From Euryodendron excelsum (lineage: Eukaryota; Streptophyta; Magnoliopsida; Ericales; Pentaphylacaceae): DNA of 64,000 bases. The notes below the pieces were generated by a model. That model saw only the letters and a list, made by a program, of their open reading frames with translations. It did not search any database and was not told the origin of the DNA. The DNA lies in NCBI GenBank assembly GCA_033060915.1, contig CM065398.1:513501-577500 (forward strand). The letters run 5' to 3'. The translations under genes were made by a program, and so were the position numbers. Positions 11,931-23,746 of this stretch are shown here, in pieces (position 1 is the stretch's first letter; each line of letters begins with the position of its first letter).

Positions 11931-14900
11931 ATATATATTTTTATTATATATATTAAAACCTTGGTGATTTCTCTGTCTAATGAATGGGGAGTCGTTTGAG
12001 TTGTGCGTATGCCACTCTCTTTTGGACCAACGTGCATGGCACATCACATGCACGTCATTGAAACTCCGGAAAAAGGGGGACAGATAGACTGAATTTAAAA
12101 ATGTTTGTGAAAGTGAGAGGGAAAGATTGCAATTGAAACCACTTTTGTGATACGTCAGGCAAATATTGCTGCGCAATTTGGGTTTGTAGATTATGCTGAT
12201 TTCAAAGCAATTGAATATGTTATTGCTACTCTTCACGTGATGGATAGGAAGCTTTTAAGCAGGTTACAGATTATTTACTTTCTTGAGGATATTTTTAATT
12301 AAAAAAATTGATGTGCCTCAATTTTGGAGCAACACTAGTTTGGTCTTCTCCCCTTATGCAAAGTTACAGAATCTATAGATAACTGATTTGGTTTTTACAT
12401 CTCTTTTGCATCTAGTGACCTTATCTCCGCACTCTCCGCCAATAATCACCAAGCAGTTGTCGCCATCCAATCAATAATGCCAAAATCAACCCTCATCTAC
12501 AAAGCAAGTCAGTAATGCCATAGAAGTTTAAAACACTACCACAAATCAACTTCACTAATTCATTGTCTTGCCCATGTGTGCGTCCAATAGCTAGTAATTC
12601 TAATATTTTTAGGCATGTATGTTTCGTGAGAAAAACCATGAGATTTAATTATTAAAATCCCGTGTCTGGTCTTTTATTCCTAATATGGGGCACCAAGTTA
12701 CCCGAAGGGGTGGGAAAATCAACTTGGGGATTTGGGATATAATGCCAAATTGCAAAACTACCCTTCCAAAATTTTTATTCTCGATATTAACTGTTCTAGA
12801 GATTCATCTCTAAAATTTTTTTTGTAAAACATTTACACCCGACTCCAATTGGAAACCTATGTTGCAGGACACAAATGTATCTATGAATATTTATTATTTT
12901 GTTTTTTATTTGTTAAGATAAAAGAGGGTAATGTCTTCTTTCCAATTCTGATACTTCTCCAAGCTTTTATGTTTAGCTGAATTTTTTTTTGGTAATAATC
13001 TATTCATAGCTATCAATGACCGTAAATCTAAGTAACTACTAGGACCTAAAAGCATTCAAACTTTTCAAAAGCAGTGGAAGAGAATAAACGTTGAACGGCC
13101 AATAAAATAATTAAGAACAACTGCCATGAGAACGAGATGAATAGAATAGGGAATGACACTGACAGCATCTAAAGGAAGAGAAATGGAGATAGAAGTGCAA
13201 AGCCTACAGTAGTATGTTCTCAATTATATAAGCAAGGGAGATATATTAGCTAGCGCTTTCAAAACTGATCAATCCTCCAAATTGCCATGAATTTGACCCC
13301 CAAGCTTATAGACATAGTAGTCTTATCCTTCTGCAGTGAATGTTAAGTTCAATACAAACGTAAGATGGACCTGGGATACTATGGAAGATATGGTAAGAAT
13401 ACAGTGCCTTCAAGCTTCATTATGGATACTAACTATTTAGAGGTATAAGTGAGCGTAGCTAGAGAAAGAAGGGCGTTCAACCTTGACATGGAAACTGATT
13501 CTGCATCAGCAACCAAGCTCGCTGCTGATAAAGGGAAGGACCTCTTATCCACAAAATCACCAACTCAGAGCTCTAATTGAAGGTTGCCAATTTCAGACGA
13601 AATAAAGGTGCAAAAGTGTGTGAAGGCGGTCATATTCTGCGGACAGGGAACACATACGTAGTAGTTATTTCGTCAAACGATTGAGAGGATGAAGCAACCA
13701 CCAGCAACTTCAATCAATCTCTCATTTGCGGAACTACAGGAGTCTCCTTCGAAATAAGGCCTTAAATGGTTATATGTACTTTTTTTTTTTTTAACTTCGG
13801 GGGCACCCAGAAAAGGGAGAGAAGTAAATAGGAAAAAAAAAAAAAATCTCAAAGATAAGTACTTTTCAGGCAATTCTATATACGTATGAGACAAAAAAAG
13901 CCCTTGAAGCGTGGGGCCTGATGGGCTTTTCTTAACCTGTCCCTCTTTCACTTGGGTAAGAGGGTTGCTAACACTAAGTATAGCAAAAAGAGTTTGTTGG
14001 TCCAATGAATGTAAAACAGAAATTTTGGTTGAGTGACAAACACTTAACTCGGTTCAGTAGCAACATCAAAGTCTGGAGTACTGATGAAACACGACAAATG
14101 TATTATATATGTTGTCCAATGAAGTAGCAATGCATGCCTCTCCCGCAGATTTCCTAACCACATCATCATTATCTGGTTCGGCATTTACAGAAAGACCTCC
14201 TCCCCAGCCGACAAATCATGGCAGCAGAAGATGCTTTCCCATTCGCTAAAGCTACAGCAGTAGGAAATTTTACTTCTCTGAGAAAAAGCAGCTGGCGCCT
14301 CCTAGTAGTGACAGGAATCTTCAAATCAGTCCGATATAATAGTGCAAACATTTCAGAATCATGTTTAGTTACAAAAATGAAGAACCAAACTTCCTACTAC
14401 ACGAGTAAAAAATTATTAAACGTAAAAGCAGCGTAATAATAAGGTGATAAAAATATAAAATTAAATGGGAACAGGAATGCGGCACATGACATACATTAGA
14501 ATCTGGTATTGACAGGAGCATAGGGGTAGGGGTATAGGTTTATATATATCACATTATTGGTATGTATAAAGATACTTCTAAATGTGAGAATAATTATTAT
14601 TAACAATTAGACATTGATGAAACACAATCTATTAGAAGGCATTTCTACTTATTTTTAAAGTTTTATAATATCCACATTAGGCATTTCTACTTGTTCTATA
14701 GCCTACCTATCAACAACAACAACAAAAAGTTGCACTATACTTAGTGGATGCTTTATGTTGCTCCCTCCCCCTCCCTTTCCTTTTCCTTCTTCCCTTACAT
14801 CTGCTACCAGAACTCCCTTCTTTTTAGACTTTATTTCCAATAAACAGGGAAGATATTGGGATGAAAAATGACCCCAAATTCCAAGTCCCTGTCCTACCCC

Positions 14901-16088
14901 AACTCCGCCCTATTGGGAGGGGTATGGGGGTAGATTGACCAGGGGAGGGGCAGTTTTGAGAATAAGTAGTAGGTACATGATCGGGTTTGGGCCAGGGTTT
15001 GGAAGAAACTATCCCTGGCCCAAAACCTTCCCGTTTAGACATTGAATTATTAACATACCAGCATATAGATGGACCACTCTTACTTCAAAAAAATGTTAAA
15101 CATCAAGAGAAAGTTTTGAGTCTTGATCAGACATGGTACCATAAAAATCTTACTTCACAAACATGTTAAACATCAAGGGAAAGTTTGAGTCTTGACCACA
15201 TATGGTACCATAAAGTTGTAAAGTAACTAACCAAGAGCTGAAGGACACATACATCCTTACCTTTGGAAATTTGGTTCGGGCCTTTACAAGAGACCTTATG
15301 AACTCGACAACATTGAGAAGGTGAACAGCGGAACTAGGGTAGGTTTGTAGCTCTTGTTACAACATTCCCTATAATATTTAACTCTCATTGGCATCATATG
15401 TATGAAGAATTCTTAACAAAACCGTAATGATAACTTGTGGTTTCAATCTGGATCTATAAAAAGTTTTCTTCTACGACATAAAACAAATTGTACCAGTTAG
15501 CTGATGGGTCCTCCAAATCAGTATCTGCTCCAAAATTCAAGAACAAAACCACAGTTGGCATTTCACAACAGTCAGTTTATCAGGTTCAGTCATAAACAGA
15601 ACAAAAGCCATTGTTTTTTCAGGAATGAATATGCCCTTTGTTTTCCAAGCCACTATTCACCTTTTTTCATCTCACTACTCTTGTGTTTTTATTTTTTTCT
15701 CCACTCATTTGGCATTTTGTTAACATCCAGCATGGTCGAGAACCTTTATGCCATTTCATAGTCAGGCAATTCCCCAAACTAGGAAGCCAAAACAAAGATA
15801 TCTGCCAGCTTATCACTGACAGGAAGCCCAACAATATTTTAGCTGCCATTCGAATTGGAGAAATCAAGATTGATTTAGATTCCAACTAAAAGCTGTACAT
15901 GGATAGAGCAAGAGGCCTGCCAACTGGCTAGGCTAATAATTTTAAAGTTACCTGACTAAAGCGTGTAATTAATGCAAAAAATAAAAAAGAAAAAAAAATA
16001 AAAATAAAGTAGCACGTAAGATTGAGGTGTCAACTAAGACAATATTAAAAACAGAGAAACATACCTGTAAATTTGCCCCAACGTCAAT
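11931..16088. other. ARPC2-TAF11 convergent intergenic region
   Basis: No gene is supported. The stretch holds AT-rich sequence, a poly-T/poly-A tract near 13780-13850, a two-unit direct repeat at 15080-15217, and two short minus-strand open segments (about 14060-14215 and 15261-15333) described as findings. TAF11 3' UTR sequence must occupy its right edge: a donor-like ACAG|GTATGTTTC on the minus strand at about 16059 suggests an intron within that UTR. Confidence 0.5.
15080..15217. repeat. 70-bp direct repeat, two units
   Basis: Units beginning at 15080 and 15150 share AAACATCAAG, GAGTCTTGA and ATGGTACCATAAA. They are diverged and non-coding. Confidence 0.8.
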
Positions 16089-19000
16089 CTACCTGAAGAG
16101 CCTTGGCACTGATCTTTTTGGTACCTTGCCTTCAAGTTTTAGCCTTCTGTAGGCTTCCCTAGTGTGGCAGGGCCTAATTGGCCCGCTCTCTTTTCTTTCG
16201 GTCATCACAATTTTGGCTGCAAATATGATAGAAGTGTGAACTGGACAATTTTTAGACATACTTCCAGCTTGAGTAAGCCATTTTTTATTTTTCCTTTGGT
16301 ATCAGATTTGCCATAAAAATAAAGATGAATGTAAATTTTGAAACACTCAAGATTGTTTGCATACCTGTTTCAACAAGCTCACCAACAAACATTTTTGCTA
16401 TCCCTGACACCACAATTGTCATTGGAACAGAAATTTTTGCACTTCCAGTTATGCTTGCTAGCAACTGCATTTAAATTTTAAGTGGAAGCAACACAAGCAG
16501 CAGTTAATGCATGAGTGAAACACCTTACCAGATGTTATTGTTAGAGAGTGTCATATTATTATTATGCTAAGGGTCCTTTTGTAATCTCGTTCCGTACTGG
16601 ACTAGTATAAATAATGTCGAGGGGAAGGGACTAAGATTTAGAAAACCCTAAACCTTTCCTTCAATGTCTCACTTTGCCTCCTCTTCTCTTATCCTCTAAT
16701 CCTAATTTTATACTTAACTTGATATCAGAGCACTAAGATCCAACCCTAAAACGCACCAGAAGAATCTCAGAGTCATTGTGCGGTGACGTATTTGTGCTGA
16801 CGTCATCATCCAAACGATGATATAATCATCTGTACGGACGACAAGCTTCAGCGAACACATCCATTGATTTGTCTCACTCTCTTGATAATTATGGTGGATT
16901 TTTCTAGTATTTTCAGAGATAATCTAATGTGAGTTTTCTATTTTTACATATTTTTCTAGGTTTTAACCTTGATTTTTACGATGTCTTTTGGACCCTCTAG
17001 TCTCTATGTTCCAAATTTTCCCTTTAATTTGCTTTCAGTTAGTCAACTGACTAAAGTGTTACAATGTTCTATAACCTTTACTCCTACTTGTGTCTTTTAG
17101 GACCTCAAGACCAAGACGATGATTGATTCAGGACATGAGAGGAATGACCTATACTTTTTGGATCTTGATATCTCCTCACCTACTACTACTTCTGCACTAA
17201 GTGCTACCGTATCACCTCTTCAGTGGCATTTTTGCTTGGGACATCCATCCTTGGCCAAACTTAAGTTAGCTATTCCTGCTTTCAGTCATGTGTCTCGTTT
17301 AGAGTGTCAAGCTTGTCAATTTGAAAAACATCATAGTAGTTCATCTCCAAGTCATGGTTTTAGTCGTAGGTTTGAGTCCTTTGATGTAGTCCACGCAGAC
17401 ATATGGAGTCCTTCTCGAACTTCTACTATTAATGGATATTTTTTATATTTGTTGATGATTATTCTCGCACTATGTTACCATAATACTTTACTACTCTAGC
17501 GAATTACGTTTTTCGAACAACGTTGCGAAATATGGTACTCTAGCGTTCCAAAACGGTGAATCTAGCAATCTAAAGCGATCCCAAACTTTTTTTCTATTTA
17601 TATCTTTAAAGGTTACCTAACGGAGGAAAAAAAAATCAATTATAATGAACAAAAATATAGAAAGAATAAAATTTTGATAGAACAATATGCAAGAAAATGG
17701 GCAATAATACTCCTAGAATGTGTTTTTAGATGATTAATTTGAAAAAATATAAATCATTTTTTATTAAATGTATGATTATTAAATAAAATTCTTCTAGAAA
17801 TACTTTAATTCTAATAGTATACTTTATAGAAGTCTACCCCTAACGTACCATATTTTAAAACAAGTGGCGTATCACGTTCCCGTTCCCGTTCCCGTTTCAC
17901 GTACCGGAACGATCCACGTTCCAGGTAACATAGTTCTCGCATGACTTGGTTATTTTTTTATGAAACAGAGATCTGAGTTGCTTTCTATTGCTTCTAAATT
18001 TTATAATGAGATCCTTACTCAATTTGGTAAACATATTAAGGTTTTGCGCTAAGATAATGCATTAGAATATACTCAATCGGTTTTCCATTCCTTTTGTGTT
18101 GATTGTGGCATTATTCACCTAACTAGTTGCGTTCACACTTTTCAACAAAATAGTATTGTTGAATGAAAGCATCTCCATTTGTTAGATGTTGCTCACACCT
18201 TGTTGTTTAACATGCAAATTCCAAAACAATTTTGGGGGATGCTGTCCTCACTGCTTGTCATCTAATTCCTCACCTTTTACAATCATGCCTCGTTTCTTTG
18301 GTTATGTAGCCTTCGTACATGTTCTTTATCTTGGCCAACATAAATTATCTCCCGGGCTCGTAAGTTTGTTTTCTTGGGTATTCTCGTATTCAAAAGGGTT
18401 ATCGTTGTTACTATCCTGCTTCTCATCGGTACTTTGTTAGCGCGGATGTGACCTCTTTTGAGTCCACATCCTTCTTTTCCACACCAGGTCATCTGATTTT
18501 TTGTTGTGAGGAAGCGCTTTCTTTTCCTTCCCCTACTCTTCCTTTGGTTATGACTTCTCAACTTCCATCTCCTTTTCTTCTCTGGTAACTAATCCTCCTT
18601 TGCATGAATATCTTTTTTCTTATCGCCCGAGCTCTGCATCTTCTTCGTCTGAGGTCTTCACTGCCCCTTCCTCTACTCCAACTTTTGACGACTTACCTAT
18701 TGCTTTGCAATGAGGTGAACGTACTTGTACTCAACATCCTATTACTCAATTTTTGTCTTATGATCATGCTTCCTCTTGTCTCCATTCCTTTGCTTGTGCC
18801 TTATCCGCTATTTCTATTCTATCTTATTCCAAGCAAGTTGACTTCGTCTTGCTAGAAGCATGCTATAGATAAAAAATGAGTGCTCTCCATATGAATAAGA
18901 CATGAGAACTCACTACTCTTTCTTCCGAGAAACAAACAATGGGTTGTCATTAGGTTTATGTTATTAAGTAGCTTCCTAATGGTTTTGTGGAACGACTTAA

Positions 19001-22000
19001 GGCACGATTGGTTGCTAAAGGGTACACTCAAACATACGGTGTTGATTACCTTGAGACATTCTCTTAATTTCGTTCGGATTCTTCTTGCTCTTGTTGTTGC
19101 TGTTAGTCGTTCATGGCCTTTATATCAACTTGACATAAAGAATGCCTTTCTTCATAGATATCTCTAAAGCAATCTCCTCATGCTTGGTTTGATAGATTCA
19201 ATGTTGTTGTGCTTGCGTATGTTTTTTAGCGATCCACCTCTGATCATTTTGTTTTTATTCGTCATTCTTTCACTTGCATTGTGACACTATTGTCTTGATT
19301 GTCTACGCTGATAATATTATTATCTCTAGCTTGGGTCAACAGTTTTATACTAAATACTTGGGTGCTCTTCGCTATTTCCTTGGGATTGAGGTTGCGCGTT
19401 CCTCTAAGGGTGTGGCACTATTGTCTTGATTGTCTACGTTGATCATATTATTATCTTTGGATTGGGTCAGCAGTTTTATACTAAAGACTTGGGTGCTCTT
19501 CACTGTTTCCTTGGGATTGAGATTGTGTGTTCCTCTAAGGGCATTTCTCTGTCTTAACGAAAATATGTCCTCGATCTTCTATCAGAGACAAGGTCCCCTA
19601 GATTCTAAGCCAGTTGATACTCCAATGGATCCAACTATTAAGCTCGACGTTGAGCATAGGGATCTTTTCCTAATATAGGTCGTTATTGATACTTGGTTGG
19701 CAAATTGATTTATCTTATCGTTACGCATCCCAACATTACTTATGTTGTTGGTGTGGCTAGTCAATATATGCATGCTCCTCGTCAACCACATATTGAGCTT
19801 GTTTGTAGTTTTTTGCACTATTTGAATGGTGCACCTAGCCATGGGTTACTTTATCAGTTGTCTACTTTCTTGTTTGTCACAGGATTTAGTGATGCTAACT
19901 GGGCTAGTAGTTGTTCGGATAGACGATCCACCTCTAGATATTATACCTTTGTTGGCGACAATTTTGTTACTTGGCCAGTAAAAAGAAGAATGTTGTTGCT
20001 CGTTCTACTAGTGAGGCTGAGTATCGCACTTTGGCTCATACCGCTAACGAGATCCTATGGGTTCACTCTCTTTTTCAGGATTTTGGAATGGATGTTCCTT
20101 CTCCTATGCCAATGTTTTGCGACAACCAAGCAACTATATTTATTGCTAATAATCCCGTCTTCCTTGAGCGGACCAACATATTGAGTTTGATTGTCACTTA
20201 TTCGATATCTTTTGCTACAAAAATAGATTGCCACTCCTTATGTTCGTTTCAAGTCTCAGTTGGGTGATATTCTCACATACCCATTAGCTCGTTCTTCCTT
20301 TCGGCATTTGTTTTTCAAGCTGGGCATGTTTGATTTGTATGCTCCATCTTGATGGGGAGTGCTAGAGAGTGTTATTTTATTATTATGCTAGGAGTACTTT
20401 TGTAATCTCATTTTGTATTGGACCAGTAAAAATAAATGTTGAGGTGAAGGGACCAAGATTTAGAAAACCCTAAACCTATTCCTTCAATTTCTCTCTCAGG
20501 CTCTTCTCTTCTCTTCTCCTCTAACCCTAACTTTATACTCTTAATTGTTACAAATGCAAAAATAATGCAACTCATGGAGGTTGCATATACAATATCATAG
20601 CCAGTGGTAGATGCACAAATTGAAACTGATTTTTTATAGCCACTATAGGAAAAAATTCAGCCCAGAAAAAGCCTGCTTCTGACTTCTCATTTTATATGGG
20701 TATCCACATGGAAACATATCAATTGGCCAAATTTTATCAATTGGCCAAATTTCCCTACATGGCAAGTAATGGCAACTATAGTAGCCCCACTCTGAACCAG
20801 ACAAAAGACAAACCAGATTCATTGCTACCAAAATGTGAAACAGAATCACTACAAAGGAGGAGAGCCACAGCAAGCCATAGAAGAAACATACTCTTTTCAT
20901 GTTTGCTTTCTGAAATCCTGATCTTCGGAATGATTCATACCTGCTCATTTGTTCTTCTGTGAACTGTGATAAAATAGATCTGAAAAAGCAACAAAGAGAT
21001 GTGAAGATTCAGAGTGATGACATCAGTCATGCATGTTCATCATTTGACAAAGAGATGTAATATAATCACAGACACAGGATGAACACAACAAGATGCAAAC
21101 ACACTAACCTAGCACATCCTAAAATTGTAGCACATGGACATGGCAAGGACATGGTAATATATTACTATATCTTTATGCATATACTATATAAGGAAAAAAA
21201 TATTATGCTTCAGCTTGTTGCTTTGCTTGTGTCATTGCTAAATACTTGTACTTACAATTGCAAAATATAGAAGATGAAGCTCTACATATATCATGTAGGT
21301 AATGCATACTACTACTAATTGCTGACTTATTGCATCCCTTTCTTCTCCATGGTACTAACCTTTTTTCCCTCATTAGAAGCATCTATTGCATACTTTTTAC
21401 TATTTATGTACATGATGGTTTCTCCTTTTAGAAATGTTTTAAGAAAACTTTGAGGTGTGTGAGTTACATTCCCAAAAATGTCGAACACTACTCTTTTTAA
21501 GAGATTCACCACATGCATTATGTTGGGAGTGTTCAAGAGTGACGTCAAACTGTCCGAATTTATAAATTTCATTTTTACAATAGGACATGTTCAAGAAGGA
21601 TTGGAAATGTTTCAAAAAATGTGTGTGGTGTTTGACACAGCCTCCTAGAAGTGTCCTTGGTACTTAACTAAATTCAACACTACAATTACGACTATATGCC
21701 ATGCTTAGTGATGGCGCATCATTTAAGTCAAAATGCAGGTGGGAACATTGTTGTAAACAATAAACATTGGTCATTGCATGACCTAAACCTTTGCTTGGAA
21801 CAACTTTAGTTTGAAATTCCTTAGCATCATCTATTATTCTTTGTAAGGTTTCCAGTAATTCCGCAAAAATGAATCAAAATGGTTATTAATTTAGGTATCC
21901 CTTTAAAGAACATAACGGGGTGCATCATCTTGAAAGGTTTTTTTTGTTAATCATCATCACCTACAAACCCTGGCAATAATAAAGGAAGCTTTTTTAGTGC

Positions 22001-22665
22001 TGCATTTCCCAGAGAAGTTCATAGTTGCAGTGCCACAATTTTTCAAGTTGATGAACCCCATTATGTTACATTAAAAAAGTCATAGTTACAGTTCCACAAT
22101 CTTTAGTCATGATGTGTATTCATTAAGTTCATCAGGAAAATGCCACAACTCAAAAGCTTTAACAGAATAGAAACCATAGCAATGATTAATAATGACAATA
22201 AGAACAGCAACATCTACAATACAATGTGAAGATCATATCAATTTCCTATAACAGGAAATAGGGAAATATCATCTGAGAATGAGGAACATACTGCATCTTG
22301 CCCATTTTATCAGGGTCACCGCTAGATGGGAATTTTCCAAGCTCAACATCCATGTTCTCCTCCTCTTCTTCCTCTTCTTCCTCTTTGGTCTTGCTGATCA
22401 CTGATGCAACAGCACAAGCAGCAGCTCTGGATTTCACTAGCTTTGCACTTGCAGGATGAGTATTGGTGTATTCGATGATATCGTCATCATCTTCCTGAGC
22501 ATTAACATTAAGAGCAAGCTGTACAGCAGCAGATTCAGATCGAGCTTGATTTTGAGTTTGAGATTGAGTTTTGCTCCTATCAGAGGCAACAACGGGAGAA
22601 TCAGGTGGTGATTCCTCCTCGTGTTCCTCAAATGCAACTTCAAAGGGATCCTTCGACTGCTTCAT
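16089..22665 (-). CDS. TAF11: TFIID subunit 11 (TAF11)
   Basis: Four minus-strand exons, 22665-22292, 20979-20892, 16464-16365 and 16216-16089, splice in frame to a 229-residue protein. The start ATG opens with [20 protein letters not shown], typical of plant TAF11. Residues 1-125 are low-complexity and acidic with a Glu run near 95-104. The histone-fold region begins near residue 126 ([20 protein letters not shown]), continues through [20 protein letters not shown] and MFVGELVET, and ends with [20 protein letters not shown] and [11 protein letters not shown]. In TFIID, TAF11 pairs with TAF13 through this fold. Intron 2 (16465-20891) carries a Copia element in the opposite orientation. Exons 2-4 show no break, so the gene looks functional despite the insertion. 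Confidence 0.96.
16539..16719 (+). repeat. 5' LTR of Copia element 1
   Basis: It starts TGTTAGAGAGTG and shares with the 3' LTR ATTATTATGCTA, TTTTGTAATCTC and GATTTAGAAAACCCTAAACC. The usual terminal CA has been lost. It is bounded by the primer-binding site on the right. Confidence 0.8.
17470..17933. mobile_element. hAT-like MITE inside the Copia integrase
   Basis: Perfect 10-bp terminal inverted repeats CTATGTTACC / GGTAACATAG bound 464 bp of non-coding DNA. Perfect 8-bp direct repeats TTCTCGCA (17462-17469 and 17934-17941) flank it. Removing the element and one repeat restores a continuous Copia integrase reading frame (DDYSRMTW), which confirms the borders. An 8-bp duplication points to the hAT superfamily. 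Confidence 0.92.
19281..19540 (+). repeat. 130-bp tandem duplication in Copia RT
   Basis: Units at 19281-19410 and 19411-19540 both contain CACTATTGTCTTGATTGTC, the YxDD-like box and CTTGGGTGCTCTTC. They differ at several sites, so the duplication is old. It falls on the catalytic region of the decayed reverse transcriptase. Confidence 0.88.
20360..20546 (+). repeat. 3' LTR of Copia element 1
   Basis: It starts TGCTAGAGAGTG right after the polypurine tract and aligns through its length with the LTR at 16539. Many substitutions separate the two, indicating an old insertion. Confidence 0.8.
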
Positions 22666-23735
22666 ACTCTCTCTCTATCTCTCTATCTCTCTCTTTGAAG
22701 TGGACCAATATGGCCTTGGGTGGTCTCTGGTGGTTGATTGTTGCCTGCGTGGCTGTGTATAAAGTTGGAGTAGTTGTAAGTAACAATCAATGTTTGAGAA
22801 GAAGGAATTCCATAGTCACTTAGAGGCTTAACTGGTAGATGGTGCTGAAGATTAAATAATCATTAGCATCCATGTGTTTAGAAGTTGTTACGTACATGTA
22901 AGTCATGGCATATGTGTTCTTCATTTTCTATTAGGAAAAAAAGGAGCAACTACTAACAATATAGTGGGGAAAGGGTAGTTTTTTTAACTGACTGAAGGTG
23001 TTCAGATAGAATGGTTAGTTAGGTGCTTTAACACTTGAACAAATAAATAAATAAAACATGGAAGCACTAGTTAAATTTCTCATCAGCTTTAGTTTTGTGT
23101 GAATGCAAGCAAGAAGCATAAGTATAAACACGGGCACCATAAGCAGAAAAGAAAAATTATGAGCATATTGTGCATATGCTCAAGTTTGTCCCGACTTCGC
23201 TTCTAGTTGCTAAAAGAAAATGTAGTTTATTATCATCTTGTGCCATAACCAAGTTTCGACCTCCTCTAACCAACGTTTCTGCCTTTATCTTTCATTTTCA
23301 GTTATTAAAATCGAGGATTTGTCCCAGATAGCACCATCCCATGAAATCAGTCAGTGCGAACTTTTAACAAACATACCAAAGGCAAACTAAAATCCCAGCA
23401 GAATTACACATTTACTTTATTTAATTAAGAAACTGGTCACAGGCTCGTAGCATAATTACACAGCGGTACAAGATTGCATTGATTCAGATCAAGAAATCAT
23501 ATAACAGCACAAGATTGTCATCACAGATATACTTGAAAGTAAAAAACATGTAACCTTACTTACTTCCGCGTCCCGGCGAAAGTTGAACCCCAATTGAAGA
23601 TAACGATGCCCCTGTGAGAGAGACAACGACATGTATATGTATATAACTATTAACTATATATGTTTTGCCGTCGCATAAAAATAAAAAAAATTAGAGAGAG
23701 GAAAAAAGAGAGAGCGAGAGAGAGAGAAGCGCTGG
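22666..23735 (-). other. Probable TAF11 5' leader with intron
   Basis: A minus-strand segment ending CGCGGAA|GTAAGTAAGG (donor at 23563) is a good candidate for a 5' UTR exon of about 23564-23715. Possible acceptors (ACACAG or CACGCAG) lie near 22755, just before the TAF11 start. The leader has GA/CT microsatellites at both ends (22666-22695 and 23691-23730). The splice is inferred, not proven. Confidence 0.4.
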
Positions 23736-23746
23736 AAATATATAAA
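23736..23746 (-). promoter_or_regulatory. Candidate TAF11 TATA box with downstream CT patch
   Basis: On the minus strand TTTATATATTT is followed by about 40 bp of CT-rich sequence (23691-23730), the TATA plus pyrimidine-patch layout common in plant core promoters. It is about 1.07 kb upstream of the TAF11 ATG, consistent with a leader intron. Confidence 0.4.

Larger units (their letters stand above)
16985..20290 (+). pseudogene. Copia pol remnant (integrase, RT, RNase H), multiply broken
   Basis: The frame at 17119-17499 has the GAG-pre-integrase pattern WHFCLGHPS...[12 protein letters not shown] and the start of the integrase core ([10 protein letters not shown]). Integrase resumes after a MITE at 17942. 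Reverse transcriptase shows as [18 protein letters not shown] and [12 protein letters not shown] (about 19010-19160). RNase H shows as FSDANWASS...DRRSTSRYY (about 19885-19945) and [20 protein letters not shown] (about 19990-20050). The parts lie in different frames with stops between them. The RT YxDD region is tandemly duplicated. It is not functional. Confidence 0.9.
16539..20546 (+). mobile_element. Decayed Copia (Ty1) retrotransposon in TAF11 intron 2
   Basis: Related LTRs flank a primer-binding site TGATATCAGAGC (16720-16731, tRNA-iMet type) and a purine-rich GATGGGGAG before the 3' LTR. The flanks GTTAT (16534-16538) and GTTAC (20547-20551) look like a 5-bp target duplication with one change. 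The interior keeps protease-end, GAG-pre-integrase/integrase, reverse transcriptase and RNase H remnants but has almost no gag (under 400 bp before the pre-integrase segment). It runs opposite to TAF11 and is interrupted by a MITE at 17470-17933. Confidence 0.88.

Noticed and set aside
22437..22823. Frames overlapping TAF11 exon 1
   Set aside because: Alternative frames of the TAF11 coding exon and its CT-rich leader.
23161..23190. Palindrome GAGCATATTGTGCATATGCTC (21 nt or fewer) as a terminator or operator
   Set aside because: Short AT-rich palindromes are expected by chance in this DNA and bacterial-type signals do not apply.
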